Part shown: positions 63,778 to 64,000 of the stretch, piece by piece
Position numbering within the stretch: the stretch's first letter is position 1
Layout: each line of letters opens with the position of its first letter
Assembly: GCA_947650285.1 (NCBI GenBank)
Contig: CANTFL010000034.1
Span: forward strand, 372,001-436,000
Reading direction: 5' to 3'
DNA: 64,000 nucleotides
DNA from: Hyaloperonospora brassicae
Taxonomy: Eukaryota > Oomycota > Peronosporomycetes > Peronosporales > Peronosporaceae
Program-made: the position numbers and the translations under genes
Notes under the pieces: generated by a model
Databases searched by the model: none
What the model was told of the DNA's origin: nothing
The model's input: only the letters and a program-made list of their open reading frames with translations

Positions 63778-64000
63778 TTACTGGAGCCGCATGAGGTTGC
63801 GCAGCGCCCCCAGATTAGTTGCGTCGAGGGCCTTCGTCATCAGGTCCGCGATCATCAGCTCAGATAGAACATGCTACGCCGTGATATTCCGCGTTGAGCG
63901 AGGTCGCGTAGATGCTTGCGTCGCACGTCGATGTGCTTGGCCTTAATCGAGTAAGCCTCGCATTAGATCTGGATGATGGCTGCCTGGTTGTCCGCATGCA
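63778..64000 (-). mobile_element. Degenerate Ty1/copia retrotransposon, RNase H end of pol
   Basis: The minus strand encodes the end of a copia polyprotein: DNQAAIIQI, then KAKHIDVRRKHLRDLAQRG, then IADLMTKALDATNLGALRNL with a stop at 63778-63780. These are the conserved RNase H and tail motifs of copia elements. The reading frame is interrupted by an internal stop after IIQI, by two adjacent stops and by a frame change before the IADL segment, so this copy is dead. The rest of pol lies beyond the window. The sequence at about 63100-63777 downstream on the same strand would be the 3' untranslated region and LTR. Confidence 0.85.

Overview
The window looks like nuclear DNA of an oomycete, probably a downy mildew or Phytophthora relative (Peronosporales). 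The evidence is a fused DHFR-thymidylate synthase, a membrane H+-pyrophosphatase, a SIN3 co-repressor, short GT-AG introns of about 60-150 nt, dense genes on both strands, many simple repeats, and a broken Ty1/copia element at the right edge. The species assignment is inference. Exon coordinates were derived by eye from splice signals, reading phase and family alignment.

Layout. 0-1.8 kb: two tandem paralogues (minus strand) made of small T-x-F/W-G-x-G-T-V repeats. 1.8-6.3 kb: a microsatellite, two near-perfect 48-bp palindromes, and a six-exon COMMD4 gene whose first coding exon is only ATG. 6.3-12.3 kb: a four-exon gene for a PH / coiled-coil / polyproline / PX / WH2-central-acidic protein (probable Arp2/3 activator), a small mitochondrial membrane protein and a second PX protein. 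12.3-18.2 kb: no gene I can assign, although fragments hint at a minus-strand gene. 18.2-23.0 kb: intronless SIN3 carrying a copy of the small repeat domain found at the left edge. 23.8-28.5 kb: an R2R3-Myb factor (minus) and DHFR-TS (plus). 30.4-34.8 kb: divergent ACADSB-type acyl-CoA dehydrogenase and proton pyrophosphatase. 34.8-41.2 kb: Cys-rich fragments, two families of degenerate tandem repeats and an AT-rich gene-poor gap. 41.2-50.7 kb: ABHD11-like hydrolase, NELF-A-like factor, a D-cysteine desulfhydrase/ACC deaminase-family enzyme, an Arb2-C2-FYVE-like-AGC kinase fusion and a dual-specificity phosphatase. 50.7-61.9 kb: another large hairpin, an internally duplicated membrane protein, a TMEM16/anoctamin protein, a double transgelin-like protein, a SIRT4-type sirtuin and CCDC124. 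61.9-64 kb: gene-poor DNA, a striking array of mini-hairpins and the end of a copia element.

The genes are ordinary eukaryotic neighbours rather than one pathway. Themes do recur: phosphoinositide/actin signalling (PH-PX-WCA, PX, FYVE-like kinase, TMEM16, transgelin), transcription control (SIN3, Myb, NELF-A), and mitochondrial metabolism (ACADSB, SIRT4, ABHD11, small membrane protein). The best candidates for undescribed biology are the PX-WCA protein, the Arb2-kinase fusion, the repeat domain shared by SIN3 and the left-edge paralogues, the TMEM16 protein with a damaged calcium site, and the mini-hairpin array.
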